Assembly (NCBI GenBank): GCA_963580285.1
Contig: OY757020.1
Span: 105,090,931 to 105,154,930, forward strand
DNA from: Lucinisca nassula
Taxonomy: Eukaryota > Mollusca > Bivalvia > Lucinida > Lucinidae
Direction of reading: 5' to 3'
DNA: 64,000 bases
Below, piece by piece: positions 33,182 to 43,707 of this stretch. The notes beneath the pieces were generated by a model. It saw only the letters and a list, made by a program, of their open reading frames with translations. It searched no databases and was not told the DNA's origin. Positions within the stretch are counted from its first letter, which is position 1. Each line of letters starts with the position of its first letter. A program made the translations under genes and the position numbers.

Positions 33182-36100
33182 ATGGATTTAAAACACAAAA
33201 TAATACAATGGAATTGTCGAGGTCTTAAATCTAATTATAATGAACTCTTATTACTTATTTCGCTACTAACCCCATCGGTGTTTTGTTTGCAAGAAACATT
33301 TTTAAAAACTGATGACAACATAGATGTCAGGAGTTTCAATACATACAACTATATCTATTCTGATGGTAACAAACCATCTGGTGGCAGCTCAATTTCTGTT
33401 AAATCATGTTTACCACAAAGAGAGATCAAATTAAAAACAGACCTACAAGCTGTAGCAGTATCGGTTTCTCTGGATAAAATACCTACAATTTGCTCTCTAT
33501 ATATCCCACCCTCATTTTCTTTAAAACCCGAACATCTTGACTCATTGCTGAGTCAACTTCCATCGCCATATCTTTTAGTTGGCGACTTCAATGGTCACAA
33601 TATTCTATGGGGCTGTAAAGATGTCAATAACAGAGGAGCACTTGTCGAAGGTTTTATTGCAAAGAACGATCTTTGCTTGATGAATGATAAATCTTATACT
33701 TACCTTCACCCTGCGACAGGTCATTTGTCTTCTTTAGATCTCTCTTTATGTCACCCATCTCTCTTCTTGGACTATGACTGGTCTGTTCATGATGATCAGT
33801 GCGGAAGTGATCACTTCCCTGGTATTATAGAGAGCGTAAACGAACCAGATGAAGACTGTAACCAGAAATGGAAAATGAATAAAGCCGACTGGGAATTATT
33901 CCATAATTTATGTGAAGAAGAGTTATCAGTTGATCACTTAAATGAATCATCTGACATTGTTTCTGATTTCACAGATACACTTATTAATATATCAGAGCAA
34001 TGCATTACAAAGACCTCCACAAATACTAAGAAAAGCAAGCCTTCGTATAATAATGACTGTAAAGAAGCTATTAAAAAGCGTAAACAGGCTCTAAATAAGT
34101 TCTGCAAAAGTCCCACTTCAGAAAAGCTAAACGACGTAAAAGTTTTTAGAGCTAAAGCTCTTAGCTCGGCGAACAATCCGAGCTTCAAAACGAAAGTTAT
34201 GGAGAGAATATGTCTCCAAATTGAACTACAAAACCCCCATTAAAAAGGTTTGGGATATGGTACGAAAAATTTCAGGAAAAACAAAGTCCTCTAGTTTTAC
34301 ACATTTAAATACTGAATTTGACACAATAGCTTCAGCAAAAAAAGATATTTCAGATACTCTTGGGAGCACATTCTTGAGAAATTCATCATCGCGTAATTAT
34401 TCTGACACTTTTAGAAATTTCAAAAAGGACCAGGAGAAAAGAAAACTTAACTTCAAATCCCTTAATCACGAAGAATACAACACACCTTTTAACTTATCCG
34501 AACTAGTAGTTGAAGCCATTGAAAAATCACATGATACGGCAACCGGCCCCGATGAAATTCATTATCAGATGCTTAAGCATCTGCCAAAAAGTTCTCTTAC
34601 AACACTTCTAGATATCTTTAATAATATTTGGGAAACGGGGGTCTGTCCTGAGAGCTGGCGTGTAGCTACAGTTGTACCAATTCCGAAACCAGGGAAAGAT
34701 CATGCAGAGCCTACAAATTATCGTCCGATAGCTTTGACAAGTTGTTTGTGTAAAACATTGGAGAGAATGATAAACAAGAGATTAGTCTGGTACTTAGAGT
34801 CCAACAACCTCATTTCAGAATATCAATCGGGTTTTCGTTCGGAACGTAGTACCAATGACAATTTAATAAGACTAGAAACATTTGAACGAGATGCTTTTAT
34901 TAACAAAGAACACGTAGTTGCTGTCTTTTTCGACTTGGAGAAAGCATATGATACAACATGGCGTTATGGTATATTGAAAGATCTCCATAACATTGGCTTA
35001 AGAGGAAAACTTCCCAGTTTTATTGAAAGCTTTTTAGGGGAGCGCATGTTTCAGGTGCGTGTGCGGTCGACCGTGTCAGATTTCTATGATCAGGAGCAGG
35101 GTGTCCCACAGGGTAGTATCCTTTCAACTACGCTATTTAACATCAAAATAAACAATATTGTACAATGTTTGGACGACAAAACTGATTGTTCCTTGTACGT
35201 TGACGATTTCTGTATATGTTACCGTTCAAAAAATATGAAAACAATTGAACGAAAGTTGCAACAAAATTTAAAACGAATAGAAGAATGGACTGATAAAAAT
35301 GGTTTCAAGTTCTCCAAGTCGAAAACGCAGTGTGTTCATTTTTGTAAGCTACGGAAGAAACACGAACATCCTTCCTTGTTTTTATACGGATCACAAATTC
35401 CTGTTGTTGAAGAAGCCAAATTTCTTGGGGTCATATTTGATCAAAAGTTATCTTTTATTCCCCATATTAAATATCTTAAAGCGAAATGCTTAAAAGCTTT
35501 AAATCTTTTGAAAGTTTTAGCCCATACAAGTTGGGGAGCAGATCGGTATACTTTATTACATCTTTACCGGTCTTTAATAAGATCTAAATTAGATTATGGG
35601 TCTGTTGTTTATGGTTCTGCCACAAAGTCCTATTTAAAATCATTGGATACTATCCCTCACCAAGGCCTTCGTCTGGCTATGGGAGCCTTTCGTACTTCTC
35701 CCGTATTAAGCCTTTATGTAGAAGCAGGTGAACCATCATTAACTTCGCGCAGAGAGAAACTTTCTCTTCAGTATGCTATTAGACTTGCTGCTAATCCATC
35801 TAACCCGGCATTCAAAATTTCATTTCCACCTCAATTTTTGGATAAGTATGAAACTAAACCCACAGCAATCAAACCTTTTGGATTACGTATTTTACCACTG
35901 CTAGAAAATTCAGGTATCGACCTTAAAAATATTCAAAAACATGAAACGGCGGAAGTTCCATCTTGGTGTATAAAAAAACCTTCTATTCTGTTTGACTTAC
36001 ATGATGGTAAAAATCCGAATCAAATCCAATGCTACTCAAACAAAACTTTCAGGTATTGCAGTCACGTTATGATGATTACCAGCAAGTATATACTGATGGT

Positions 36101-36816
36101 TCCAAAGAAGGAGAAAAAGTTGGTTGTGCGTATGTTTCTCAAGATACGCACCAAACCTTGCGCCTTCCAGATGGTTCATCTATTTTTACAGCTGAAACCA
36201 AAGCAATAGACATAGCTTTAGATTTTATCAGTTCTTCATCATTTCAAAAAACAATTATATTTTCTGATTCTCAAATCCTCAAATACAAAAACTGATCGAA
36301 AAACATCATGAAATTTCTAAAACGCACCAAATCTTGTTTTGTTGGCTTCCGAGCCATATTGGTATTGTCGGCAATGAGTCTGCTGACAAGAAAGCAAAGG
36401 AATCGCTCAATCTTAATCCGTCTGTTTTTAAAATTCCATTTAATAATTTTAAACCATTTATCAATAGATACATCTTGTCGGAATGGCAAGGCGAATGGGA
36501 CCGTGCAATAAATAACAAACTCCATGCCATTAAACCTGTCGTTGGAACTAAATGCTCTCCTCCACAGTTTTCCAGGAAAGAGGATGTAGTATTAACACGA
36601 CTGCGCATTGGCCATACTAGAGTTACTCATTCTTTTATTTTAAATGGTGATGAACACCCTTCCTGTGTAGGCTGTGATCAGCCATTCACTGTGAAACATA
36701 TTTTAATTGAATGTGTAGACTTTTCACAGTCCCGTAACTTATACTTCAAAGCTGACACTTTGCAACAATTGTTTCAAGATGTACTTTTTGAAAATATTAT
36801 TTTATTCTTAAATTTT
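33182..36816 (+). pseudogene. LINE ORF2 (copy E): endonuclease, RT, RNase H
   Basis: The only copy with all enzyme blocks in order. Endonuclease from ATG 33182 (MDLKHKIIQWNCRGLKSN; LVGDFNGHN; SSLDLSLCHP; GSDHFPGII). A 7-bp insertion (TTAGCTC, 34161-34167) shifts the frame. RT follows with TGPDEIHYQMLKHLP, KPGKDHAEPTNYRPIALTS, VFFDLEKAYDTTW, GVPQGSILSTTLFN and the catalytic LYVDDFCICYR near 35195. One A is lost near 36010 and about 40 bp are deleted near 36271 inside RNase H (after IIFSD). RNase H blocks YTDGSKEG and SHIGIVGNESADKKAK remain. The frame ends without its own stop at the 3' truncation. Confidence 0.85.
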
Positions 36817-37041
36817 TTAACGTTTTTTTGGAGTTCCAATAATAGATTCGATTTGCTTTTCGATCACAAACGGTGAAAGGGTAGTAATGGCCTTTTCTTC
36901 CTTACTCGAAATCACCAAATATCTAGCGAAATTTTCGTTGGCTTTGAAATTGAAAGTTGCCGGTTCCAAATTGAAAGTTGCCGGTTCCGGGTCGTCGTCA
37001 GATAAATCTAAAAATGCTCTTTTCCTAGTGTTGGATCCCAT
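36817..37041 (-). pseudogene. LINE L2 ORF1, N-terminal part
   Basis: ATG at 37041 on the minus strand: MGSNTRKRAFLDLSDDDPE, a short duplicated PATFNLE/PATFNFK, then RYLVISSKEEKAITTLSPFV, matching the PRFLVVTSLDD...LSPFVIEK block of the first LINE's ORF1 at about 45% identity. It is cut at 36817 by LINE copy E. The continuation is probably 30905-31221; roughly 35 residues between them are lost. Confidence 0.65.
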
Positions 37042-37810
37042 GGTGATAATTTATGATTCGATAGCTATGCACCCAACCCTTCTTGGAGCCCTACAAGGGG
37101 ACGTTTAATGGAAACGAATCTCCTATTTCCAACGCCAAGGCTACATTGCTATTATACTCGATGACAGGACCAGAGTCCTTCCGCTCCACTTCTGTCTTAT
37201 GACTCCCAACTATGCACCCAGATTTCAATGAAAAAATGAGGAACAGTTGGGACCCATCCCCACCCATATTCTCTCCCTCACAGAAGTTTCTTCTGAATTT
37301 CCCCAGTACAAGCCCACCGATTAATCCATCAGCCGCCGCCCATCAAACAACACTCAAAGATAGAGGAATAAGAAATAAATACACCCGGTTTGTACCATAA
37401 AGATACGTAAGAAGATAGAAGGAAGTAAAGAACAAGCTGTGCGATTCTAGAGCTTGACTCGACTGAGCCGATTGATTCAGGCCGGATCTAGCCCAAACCC
37501 CTCGTCTATCTGAAATATGGGCCAAAATGATGTGTTGGAGATCCCTGGGCTTTCCTCAATCATCAGGATCCCTTCTCCAGCATACGAGACGCCACTCACG
37601 GCAAACAAGTAGCTCCTGTTTCAACAAGGAATTTCATCCCCATTCACTACAGAAGGAAAGTGACCTGTATATTTTATTCCCGCCAGACAAGGGAGGCCGA
37701 AAACGTTCGCTTAAATAAAAGCTTGGCTCTGAAATCAAGAGATCCTTTGCTAAATATGAGATCCCCGTTATCGTAAGAAATTATTGAGGTGATAAGTTTC
37801 CGAGAGAACA
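37042..37810 (-). mobile_element. LINE L2 5' UTR
   Basis: Lies upstream (in sense) of L2 ORF1. It shares GGAGCCCTACAAGGG and the later GAGCCGATTGATTCAGGCC block with the 5' UTR of the first LINE, in the same order. 37297-37810 is repeated at 28994-29488. Confidence 0.55.
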
Positions 37811-38462
37811 TATCCAGCATTCGTTTTCCTGTCTCTGTCTCTGTCTCTCTCTCACAGGCTTAATATACCTGTCACTGTAGCAGAACTGAAGATATATTTT
37901 TAAAATAACAAAAAACAAACTCATTTCTTTTAATTGGGTTTTACGGCTTTTCAAGAATATTTCACATACAAAGAGCCGATCGTTCATCAAAGGTAAGCGA
38001 AAAGCGGAGTGCCCGGAGAAAAACTACATTGTCTTCCTCCGTAAAGCGAACTTGCATTTCTCAACAGAATCAGAATTGTTACTGGTGACACGTCAAATGA
38101 CATTCATACAACACGACCTGTTATTGTTTAAAAAGATATTTTTGAGCTTGGTGACCTTACCAATTTAAGAATATTTCACAAATATCGAGCACAACGTTCA
38201 TCTTTAGATAGCGAGCACAGGACTATCCAGATATATAAAATCGTCTTGCACATAATTAAATAATTGCATTAAATTGCAGGGGTATAAATTTTGTTTCTTC
38301 ATATTTCTGCTCAAAAATAAGTTTGTGGGTACTCGTTAGAACCGCCTCATTGTATCATCCGCAATCTACGTTTTGAGCAATATAATATATTTAACAAATT
38401 AGCATCTGATAAATGCTATTCCTTTAGCCATGATCGATAGCAATATTTCGCATAGATTGTGT
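37811..38462. other. Unassigned; contains a fragment of the 56-59-kb array sequence
   Basis: No gene. 38283-38375 (TTTCTGCTCAAAAATAAGTTTGTGGGTAC..., quoted only in part) resembles the TTTCTGCTCCAAGACATAGG hairpin region of the array at 56154, 57422 and 58696. Confidence 0.35.
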
Positions 38463-38507
38463 TTGTTTGTTTGGTTTGAGGTTTAACGTCCCCTATGGGC
38501 GGGGGCT
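38463..38507 (-). mobile_element. SINE S1 reduced to its two ends
   Basis: TTGAGGTTTAACGTCCCC (the tail side) is fused directly to TATGGGCGGGGGC (the head side). About 250 bp in between are missing; both breakpoints lie in a CCCC run, which suggests a microhomology deletion. Confidence 0.65.
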
Positions 38508-38826
38508 GATTTCGCATAAATATGTTATCCTAAGTGTATGACTCAAAATCTAGTATACATTTGTTCTCAATACAAAAACACTCAAATCTCACAAAACGGC
38601 GAGATTCTCGTTCAGAAATATACAGGTAAATCAGAATGCTTCTAATAATACAGGTAAGCGAGACCACTTGTCCCGATGGTCAGCGGTCAACGGGGAAATA
38701 ACTGGCAATAAAAAATTATGCTTATTTTATGGATTTAGTTCCCTTGTAGACTGCGTTAAAATAAGTTCGGTATCTTTGGCTGGTTCAAGAAAAGATCCCA
38801 GATCTCATGGTGGTACAAGTTGTGTA

Positions 38827-38850
38827 CAAATAAAAATCAAAAATGAGTTC
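38827..38850 (-). repeat. 3'-end remnant of the hammerhead-ribozyme repeat
   Basis: 24 bp matching the last bases of the 382-bp unit (sense GAACTCATTTTTG...TTTATTTG). It has the same 3' end as the other two insertions, so it is a severely 5'-truncated copy. Confidence 0.55.
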
Positions 38851-38859
38851 TGGTTAAAA

Positions 38860-38990
38860 TCAAATCATAAATGAAGTTGCTATCGTGCGGACAAGAAATT
38901 GTTTACGCACGGTCGCACGCACGCACGGACGACGGGACAAAATGTGATCACCAAAGCTCACCTTGTCACTTTGTGACAGGTGAGCTAAAA
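38860..38990 (+). repeat. Helentron-like 3' end with hairpin
   Basis: A CACGCACGGACGACGGGAC microsatellite is followed by a near-perfect hairpin at 38955-38986 (AGCTCACC / GGTGAGCT with TGTCAC / GTGACA inside) and then AAAAAC. Same arrangement as 27727-27757. Confidence 0.5.
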
Positions 38991-39012
38991 ACATCAGTCA
39001 GTCATATATAAA

Positions 39013-39084
39013 CAGGTCCTGTATAAGTGCAATATGGAGGTACTAGATCTAAATCGACGTTTTAAACCTAGATCCAGGTTCAAT
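39013..39084 (+). repeat. 72-bp dispersed repeat, inverted partner at 63344-63415
   Basis: CAGGTCCTGTATAAGTGC...CCAGGTTCAAT matches the reverse complement of 63344-63415 with a single mismatch visible. The element it belongs to is not recognised. Confidence 0.7.
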
Positions 39085-39240
39085 AAAGCGGAACAAACGT
39101 GTAATAGTGTCCAGTGTGTGTGAATGTATAAAGAATTGCACGATGGTAAGTACCGGTTCTTTTATAAAACCCGTTTTCCCTCGAAAATACAGAATTTATA
39201 CTGGAACTCACCTGCGCACTTTTGGGCGAAAACCTTTATT

Positions 39241-39430
39241 TTACTGTCGAAAATCCGTCAATTGTGTTGAAAGTGATCCGAACTGGTTTAAAAAAACAAT
39301 TTTCACAATTTTTCTGTCAGCCAGTCCTTCCGCATCATCAATGAAGCCATTTTGCATCGAAAGGGAGATAATTGGGTCGCTTACAGCATCAGCAATCCGC
39401 AATTTCTGTATCTGGGTCTTCACCTACGGT
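39241..39430 (-). other. Possible terminal coding exon (weak)
   Basis: Minus strand: a TATTGTCCACCGTAG acceptor-like string is followed by about 60 codons (VKTQIQKLRIADAVSDP...) ending in TAA directly before AATAAA. Composition looks protein-like but there is no family match or neighbouring exon. Confidence 0.2.
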
Positions 39431-39712
39431 GGACAATAAATGACATGTCAGAATATGTGTATAAAAATAAGAGTACATAACGGTTTCATTCAATAGCCAC
39501 CCCGTAAATGATATAAAGAGGATTATTATCTTAAGTGTCATTATTTAAAAAAAAAAAAAGATGGAATCACGCTGGGGGTGGGGGCTCCTCTTAAAGGCAA
39601 TAATTTGCTCTCCAGGGTAACAACTTTTTACCTTTAATAAGAATGACTCCCCATTTTAAAGGGAATCCAGATACTGTTGTTGTCCATTCAACCCGTCGGA
39701 ATGCAGTCTTGC

Positions 39713-39990
39713 GGTCCCGCCCATCGGGGCTTGAGAAATGTATGGGCTGCATGATGCTTCGACGCAGAGCTGAAACCGACCCGCACACGAGTACTGGTAA
39801 CAGCTTTGAGGATCTAAGCCTGCCCAAGTGCGGTGCGAGTCGGTCCGTCCATGCTTATAAACCCTATTGGTTTCATTGGGCGGTAGGGATTGAATGTCGG
39901 GTAAACGTCCCACTAAATTGGAAGCAACGTCTCAAAACTGACCTTTTCAGTGTTGACGGGGACGTTAAACCTCACATCAAACAATCAAAC
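39713..39990 (+). mobile_element. SINE S1 copy
   Basis: From GGTCCCGCCCATCGGGGC to a TCAAACAATCAAACC tail, with small internal deletions (the block around ATTTCATCTC is missing). Confidence 0.75.
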
Positions 39991-40251
39991 CAATGGAATT
40001 AATGCCTCTGATGCTAGAGGTCCCGGCTTTGATCCCCGGCAGCGGCGATAAAAGTTCGGTGTCTGAACACGCTCCATTGGCATCATTCGCAGGGATGAAT
40101 GTCAGAAATTGCACCGTCCTTCGGATCGGGACGTTAACTGGACGACCCCCCCCCCCCCACCCCACCCCACATACCTACCGTAATTACATGATTACTGTGT
40201 TGGCTTTCATCCTGCTAAACCTGGAGTGTATGTGTAGCAGGTCGACCGTGT

Positions 40252-40323
40252 GGCTCGGTAGCTCAGTCGGTAGAATGTTCGCACGGTATGCGAAAGGCCC
40301 TGGGTTCGAGTCCCGGTCAAGTC
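40252..40323 (+). other. tRNA-like cloverleaf in the left arm
   Basis: GGCTCGG TA GCTC ... TTCGC ACGGTAT GCGAA ... CTGGG TTCGAGT CCCGG TCAAGTC: 7-2-4-8-4-1-5-7-5-5-5-7-5-7 spacing of a 72-nt tRNA, with A-box (TAGCTCAGTCGGTAGA) and B-box (GGTTCGAGTCC). Anticodon position reads GGT, but base 33 is C rather than the invariant T, so this is unlikely to be a working tRNA gene. The arm has one acceptor mismatch (C-A). Confidence 0.55.
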
Positions 40324-40504
40324 ATGTTCTTTTTCCCCCTGCCTAATTGGATTCGTCCCGAATCTCTTCTCATGAGATTCGTCCCGAATCTCTAAGTCCT
40401 ATCCAGTCCGGCTGCGAGACTTATTTTCATACTCTTTCATGCCCTCAGACGCGGTGCTGGACCCACACTGGCCACCAAATGTCACAGGGGTGGAAAAAGT
40501 ACAT

Positions 40505-40576
40505 GACTCGACCGGGACTCGAACCCAGGGCCTTTCGCATACCGTGCGAACACTCTACCGACTGAGCTACCGAGCC
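40505..40576 (-). other. tRNA-like cloverleaf in the right arm
   Basis: Same structure in inverted orientation. Here the acceptor stem is fully paired (GGCTCGG / TCGAGTC, with two G-U pairs) and the D stem is GCTC/GAGT. Anticodon position GGT, C at position 33. Confidence 0.55.
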
Positions 40577-40635
40577 ACACGGTCGACCTGCTACATATGT
40601 AATGTACACCTGTGGAAATGGTCAAATATGACCGA

Positions 40636-40946
40636 GCCCCCCGCCCATAGGGGTTTGAAGAAATATATGGGCTGCATGATGCTTCCGCGCAGAGGTGAAT
40701 CCGGCCCACACACTAGTACTGGTAAACCGCTTAGAGGATCTAAGCCTGTCCAGGAACCGCGGTGTGAGACGGACCGTCCATGGTAATAAACCCTATTGGT
40801 TTCATTTGGCGACAGGGCTTGAGATGTCATTTCATCTCAATGTCGGGTAAAAGTCCGACAAAATTGGAAGCAACGTCTCCAAAATGACCTTTGCAGTGTT
40901 GACGGGGACGTTAAACCTCAAATCAAACAAACAAACAAACAAAAAC
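40636..40946 (+). mobile_element. SINE S1 copy inside SINE2
   Basis: Flanked by AAATATGACCGA (40624-40635) and AAATGTGACCGA (40947-40958), a 12-bp duplication with one mismatch. Tail of CAAACAAACAAACAAACAA. Confidence 0.8.
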
Positions 40947-41150
40947 AAATGTGACCGACGCAGTATCAGAAGACAGACAGACAGAAATCTTTGAACTGTA
41001 CACGTAATTTCATTTTAAGAATTAGTTTATAGCTTGTAAAGCCTCGTGATCGGGGTTGTTGATTTGTCCCATTTCAAAAGTTTGCATCACGACTTTTGAC
41101 ACCCAACCTCAGCTGCAGGTTTCACATCTAGACGTGTCTATCCTATTGTT

Positions 41151-41446
41151 CGGCCCCGCCCACCGAGGCTTGAAGAAATGGATGGGCTACATGATGCTTC
41201 CACGCAGAGCTGAAACCGACACACACACCAGTACTGGTAAACCGCTAAGAGGATCTATGCCTGCCCAGGCAAAGCGGTGCGAGTCGGCCTGTCCATGTTA
41301 ATAAACCCTATTGGTTCATTGGACAACAGGGCTTGAGATGTCATTTCATCTCAAGGTTGGGTAAAAGTACCACAAAAATGGAAGCCACGTCTCCAAAATG
41401 ACCTTTACAGTGTTGACGTGTACATTAAAACTCAAATCAAACAAAC
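41151..41446 (+). mobile_element. SINE S1 copy
   Basis: From CGGCCCCGCCCACCGAGGC to CAAATCAAACAAACAAGC. No clean target-site duplication seen. The downstream 41447-41803 holds a CACGCA-rich low-complexity stretch and no gene. Confidence 0.75.
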
Positions 41447-41803
41447 AAGCAAACTGTCCTATTTATGTTGGTAAGGGACAGGTTGCCGCCTCACTCGCAA
41501 TAATACACATTATTTTTGTTTCTAAGGAGTGCACACACGCGCATGCACGCACGATCCACACATATGCACACTTACGCACGCGACACAAGACATTGTCAGA
41601 AAATTTTATCACATACATTGTAGGAGAAAGGTAACACAACAGTGGTAAAGCGAAGAAACAACCCTGGTGGTAATGTCAAGGGGCAAAAATGCACAGCAAA
41701 GACACATCATAAGGGTCCTATTAAGCCAGAATATATAACCAACAAAACCAACAGGAGCAAAACCCTTAGACAACGAAGAAATTCTATTATTAAAAAGGTA
41801 TGC

Positions 41804-42129
41804 TTAACCTAATATTGGATGGTTGTCGACAACATCATCTAATACAACAAGAACTTCTGTGCGATAGAATGTGATGTAGCTGTCCTTGGTTTGTTTTCTT
41901 ATTTGTCTCTCCCACATGTTCATTAGCCTGTCTGCCTGCTCTGCATTGCCAAGTGATCGAATCTGTTCGATTTCTCTCAGAATAATAGTCTTAATTTCAG
42001 CCATCGTCTTATTCCGGATGCTTCTGAATCTCTCACGGTCGCCTTTGGTAACAAATATTGGGGTGAGACGCTCGCCTTTTCCGATCTGTAATCCTTGTGC
42101 CAAGTCATCCAAATATAGTTCTCGATTGC
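41804..42129 (-). CDS. Candidate host-gene exon, unknown helical protein
   Basis: On the minus strand an acceptor-like CCTAATGTAG ends at 42130; the exon then reads GNRELYLDDLAQGLQIGKGE and on through a charged, probably alpha-helical region (EIKTIILREIEQIRSLGNAEQ; DRLMNMWERQIRKQTKDSY), ending DDVVDNHPILG and a TAA at 41804-41806. No signal peptide, membrane segment or known motif. A second candidate exon on the same strand lies at 43493-43707. The family is not recognised. Composition and open length (about 108 codons in AT-rich DNA) favour real coding sequence, but a pseudogene or unknown element is possible. Confidence 0.4.
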
Positions 42130-42238
42130 CTACATTAGGAATAACTTGTAAATAACGAGTACAACATAAACTTTACAAACGATTTTAGGTAATTCTAAAG
42201 TTATGATTCGATTCCCTATCAACAATCAATTTAACTTG

Positions 42239-42560
42239 GAGCGTGATAGCTCAGTGTTGAGTGCACTCGGTTCTGATGCTAGAGGTCCTGGGTTCGATCC
42301 CCGGCAGCGGCGATAAATTTTCGGTGTCCGAACACGCAACATTGGCATTTTTGCAGGGAGGAATGTCGTTAAGTGCACCGTCCTTCGTATCGGAACGTTA
42401 ACTGGAGGACCCTTGTGCAGGGAGAACCATCCCATGTGCAGGTTAAAGAACCCTACCGTAATAACATGATTACTGTGTAGGCTTTCGTCCTGCAAAACAT
42501 GGAGTGTATGTAATGTACACCTGCGGTAATGGTCAAATGTGACCGACGCAGTATAAGTAG
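42239..42560 (+). mobile_element. SINE2, intact tRNA-derived copy
   Basis: The head reads GAGCGTGATAGCTCAGTGTTGAG with an A-box and then CTGGGTTCGATCCCCGG as a B-box, a degenerate tRNA of about 72 nt. A ~240-bp body follows, ending GTGACCGACGCAGTATAAG and an A-run. It serves as the empty-site reference for the nested copy at 40003-40975. Confidence 0.75.
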
Positions 42561-43492
42561 AAAAAAAAACACCAACAACATGTCAATAAAATGGCAAATT
42601 TTAAAAAGTTGACATTCTTGTAATTCTTAGCATTATTTGTAAGAAATATGTATTTTAAAATTTTTCAGGTGTGTTATTTTGTTGAGCCGAAGGGGTTTTG
42701 TATCTTTAGGCATCGGGGCGTTCAGCTGAGACTGGCTTACAGGTGGGCAAGACCTGTTGTGCTTGCAGCAGGTGTGGGACGGGAATATCTTTATTTCTTC
42801 CATTTCTTCAACGCCATTTACTATTTCTTCTTTTTTTCTCCCTTTCTCTGGCAGACGACACAAAACAACCAACAAGTATTGACGTGTCGTAAAACCACAC
42901 CACAACAATGAAAGTTTTGAAATGCATTTGCAATTGTTTTGAAACCAAAATACAAAGGAAGCACGCCTACATTTTCGGATTTATCATAAGACCATAAAAT
43001 GTCATTGGTGAAGATATAAAAGGCAGTTTTATATTGAACAACTCTTAATTTAGCAATTGCAAGAAAAAAAAATAAAAAAAATTAAGAGTTTGGCAGGTAT
43101 ACGGGGTTTTCTAGATATACCATAATACGGTTCATATGCATCTAATAAGGAACAAAATCTAACACGATAAAGTGCAGAAATTTTCAAAACGTATACTACC
43201 AACCGTTCAAAGGTTGTAATGTGGCATTTGTATTCGTAATTATCAGTTAAATCCTGTTACTATTTCCGTGAAATTAGTGTTAGTGTGTGTGTGTATGTTG
43301 TTTTCCTGGTTTTCTATGGCTCTGATCCTTAATTGTCTTATGATGGGTGTGATCGTTGCTTATGGCTTTTCAGGACTAACATAATGTCATAATGTTCTTC
43401 TTTTTCTCTCGTAAATATTTATTATATGGATTTGTTAAATGCACTTCATATATCGTTATTGGTTGGAAGTAAATTCAAAATACATAAACAAG
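42561..43492. other. Intron-like spacer with a SINE-tail-like fragment
   Basis: 42680-42910 ends in TTGACGTGTCGTAAAACC and a CACACCACAAC run, which resembles the tails of S1 and of the first LINE. The rest is AT-rich with no gene seen. Confidence 0.35.
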
Positions 43493-43707
43493 AAACCTTT
43501 GCAATGCTGTGAAAATGACATAAGTCCTTCATCTAAAGGTTGGGAAGAAATGGATAAATGATCTCTGCGTTGAGATGGGTTTCTGAAATAATCAACGCTG
43601 CGGATTTTCTTCCTCCATTCCATTATTTCTGTCGACAGATCAACATGGTATATTCTGCCTGGATCATCCTCTGGTATACCAAGACAGTTTGCCACACTAC
43701 TTCGTAT
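43493..43707 (-). CDS. Candidate host-gene exon, unknown protein
   Basis: Minus strand: TTTTATGTTAG acceptor ending at 43708, then IRSSVANCLGIPEDDPGR, MEWRKKIRSVDYFRNPSQRR and HLSISSQPLDEGLMSFSQHCK. A GTTTCT at 43492-43487 could be a weak donor; otherwise the frame runs to a stop at 43456. The mixture of PEDDPGR, WRKK and RRDHLSISSQPLDEG looks like conserved protein sequence, but I cannot name the family. Same strand as 41804-42129, so the two may belong to one gene. Confidence 0.4.

Larger units (their letters stand above)
31222..36816 (+). mobile_element. LINE copy E, near full length, 3' truncated
   Basis: Longest copy of the first LINE: 5' UTR 31222-31771 (starting ACCCCCAGGAATTAGAC, as in copy C), ORF1 31772-33152, a 29-bp gap, then ORF2 33182 to about 36816. 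The 3' UTR and CAT tail are missing; at 36816 it joins minus-strand L2 ORF1. It sits between two parts of L2, so it appears to have inserted there and later lost its 3' end. Confidence 0.85.
40233..40595. mobile_element. 363-bp inverted-repeat element with tRNA-like termini
   Basis: Begins TGTAGCAGGTCGACC and ends GGTCGACCTGCTACA, flanked by TATG at 40229-40232 and 40596-40599; the intact SINE2 has one TATG there, so a 4-bp target-site duplication is likely. The inverted arms are about 108 bp with few mismatches. Each arm holds a 72-nt tRNA-like cloverleaf (40252-40323 plus; 40505-40576 minus). The centre holds a duplicated GATTCGTCCCGAATCTC and no coding sequence. A decayed relative is at 61790-62020. 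Confidence 0.65.
40003..40975 (+). mobile_element. SINE2 (tRNA-derived) copy carrying two nested insertions
   Basis: Matches the intact copy at 42239-42560 but lacks the first ~35 bp. It keeps the B-box region (GATGCTAGAGGTCCCGGC...GATCCCCGGCAGCGGCG). It is split at 40233-40595 by the tRNA-like inverted-repeat element and at 40636-40946 by SINE S1; comparison with the intact copy fixes both insertion points. A C-run (40146-40162) is a likely sequencing-error spot. Confidence 0.75.

Noticed and set aside
40252..40323. Working tRNA-Thr gene (GGT)
   Set aside because: C at position 33, location inside an inverted-repeat element and a mirror copy point to a mobile-element sequence.
42239..42310. 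Working tRNA gene
   Set aside because: Imperfect stems and a ~240-bp conserved body shared with 40003-40975 show it is a SINE head.
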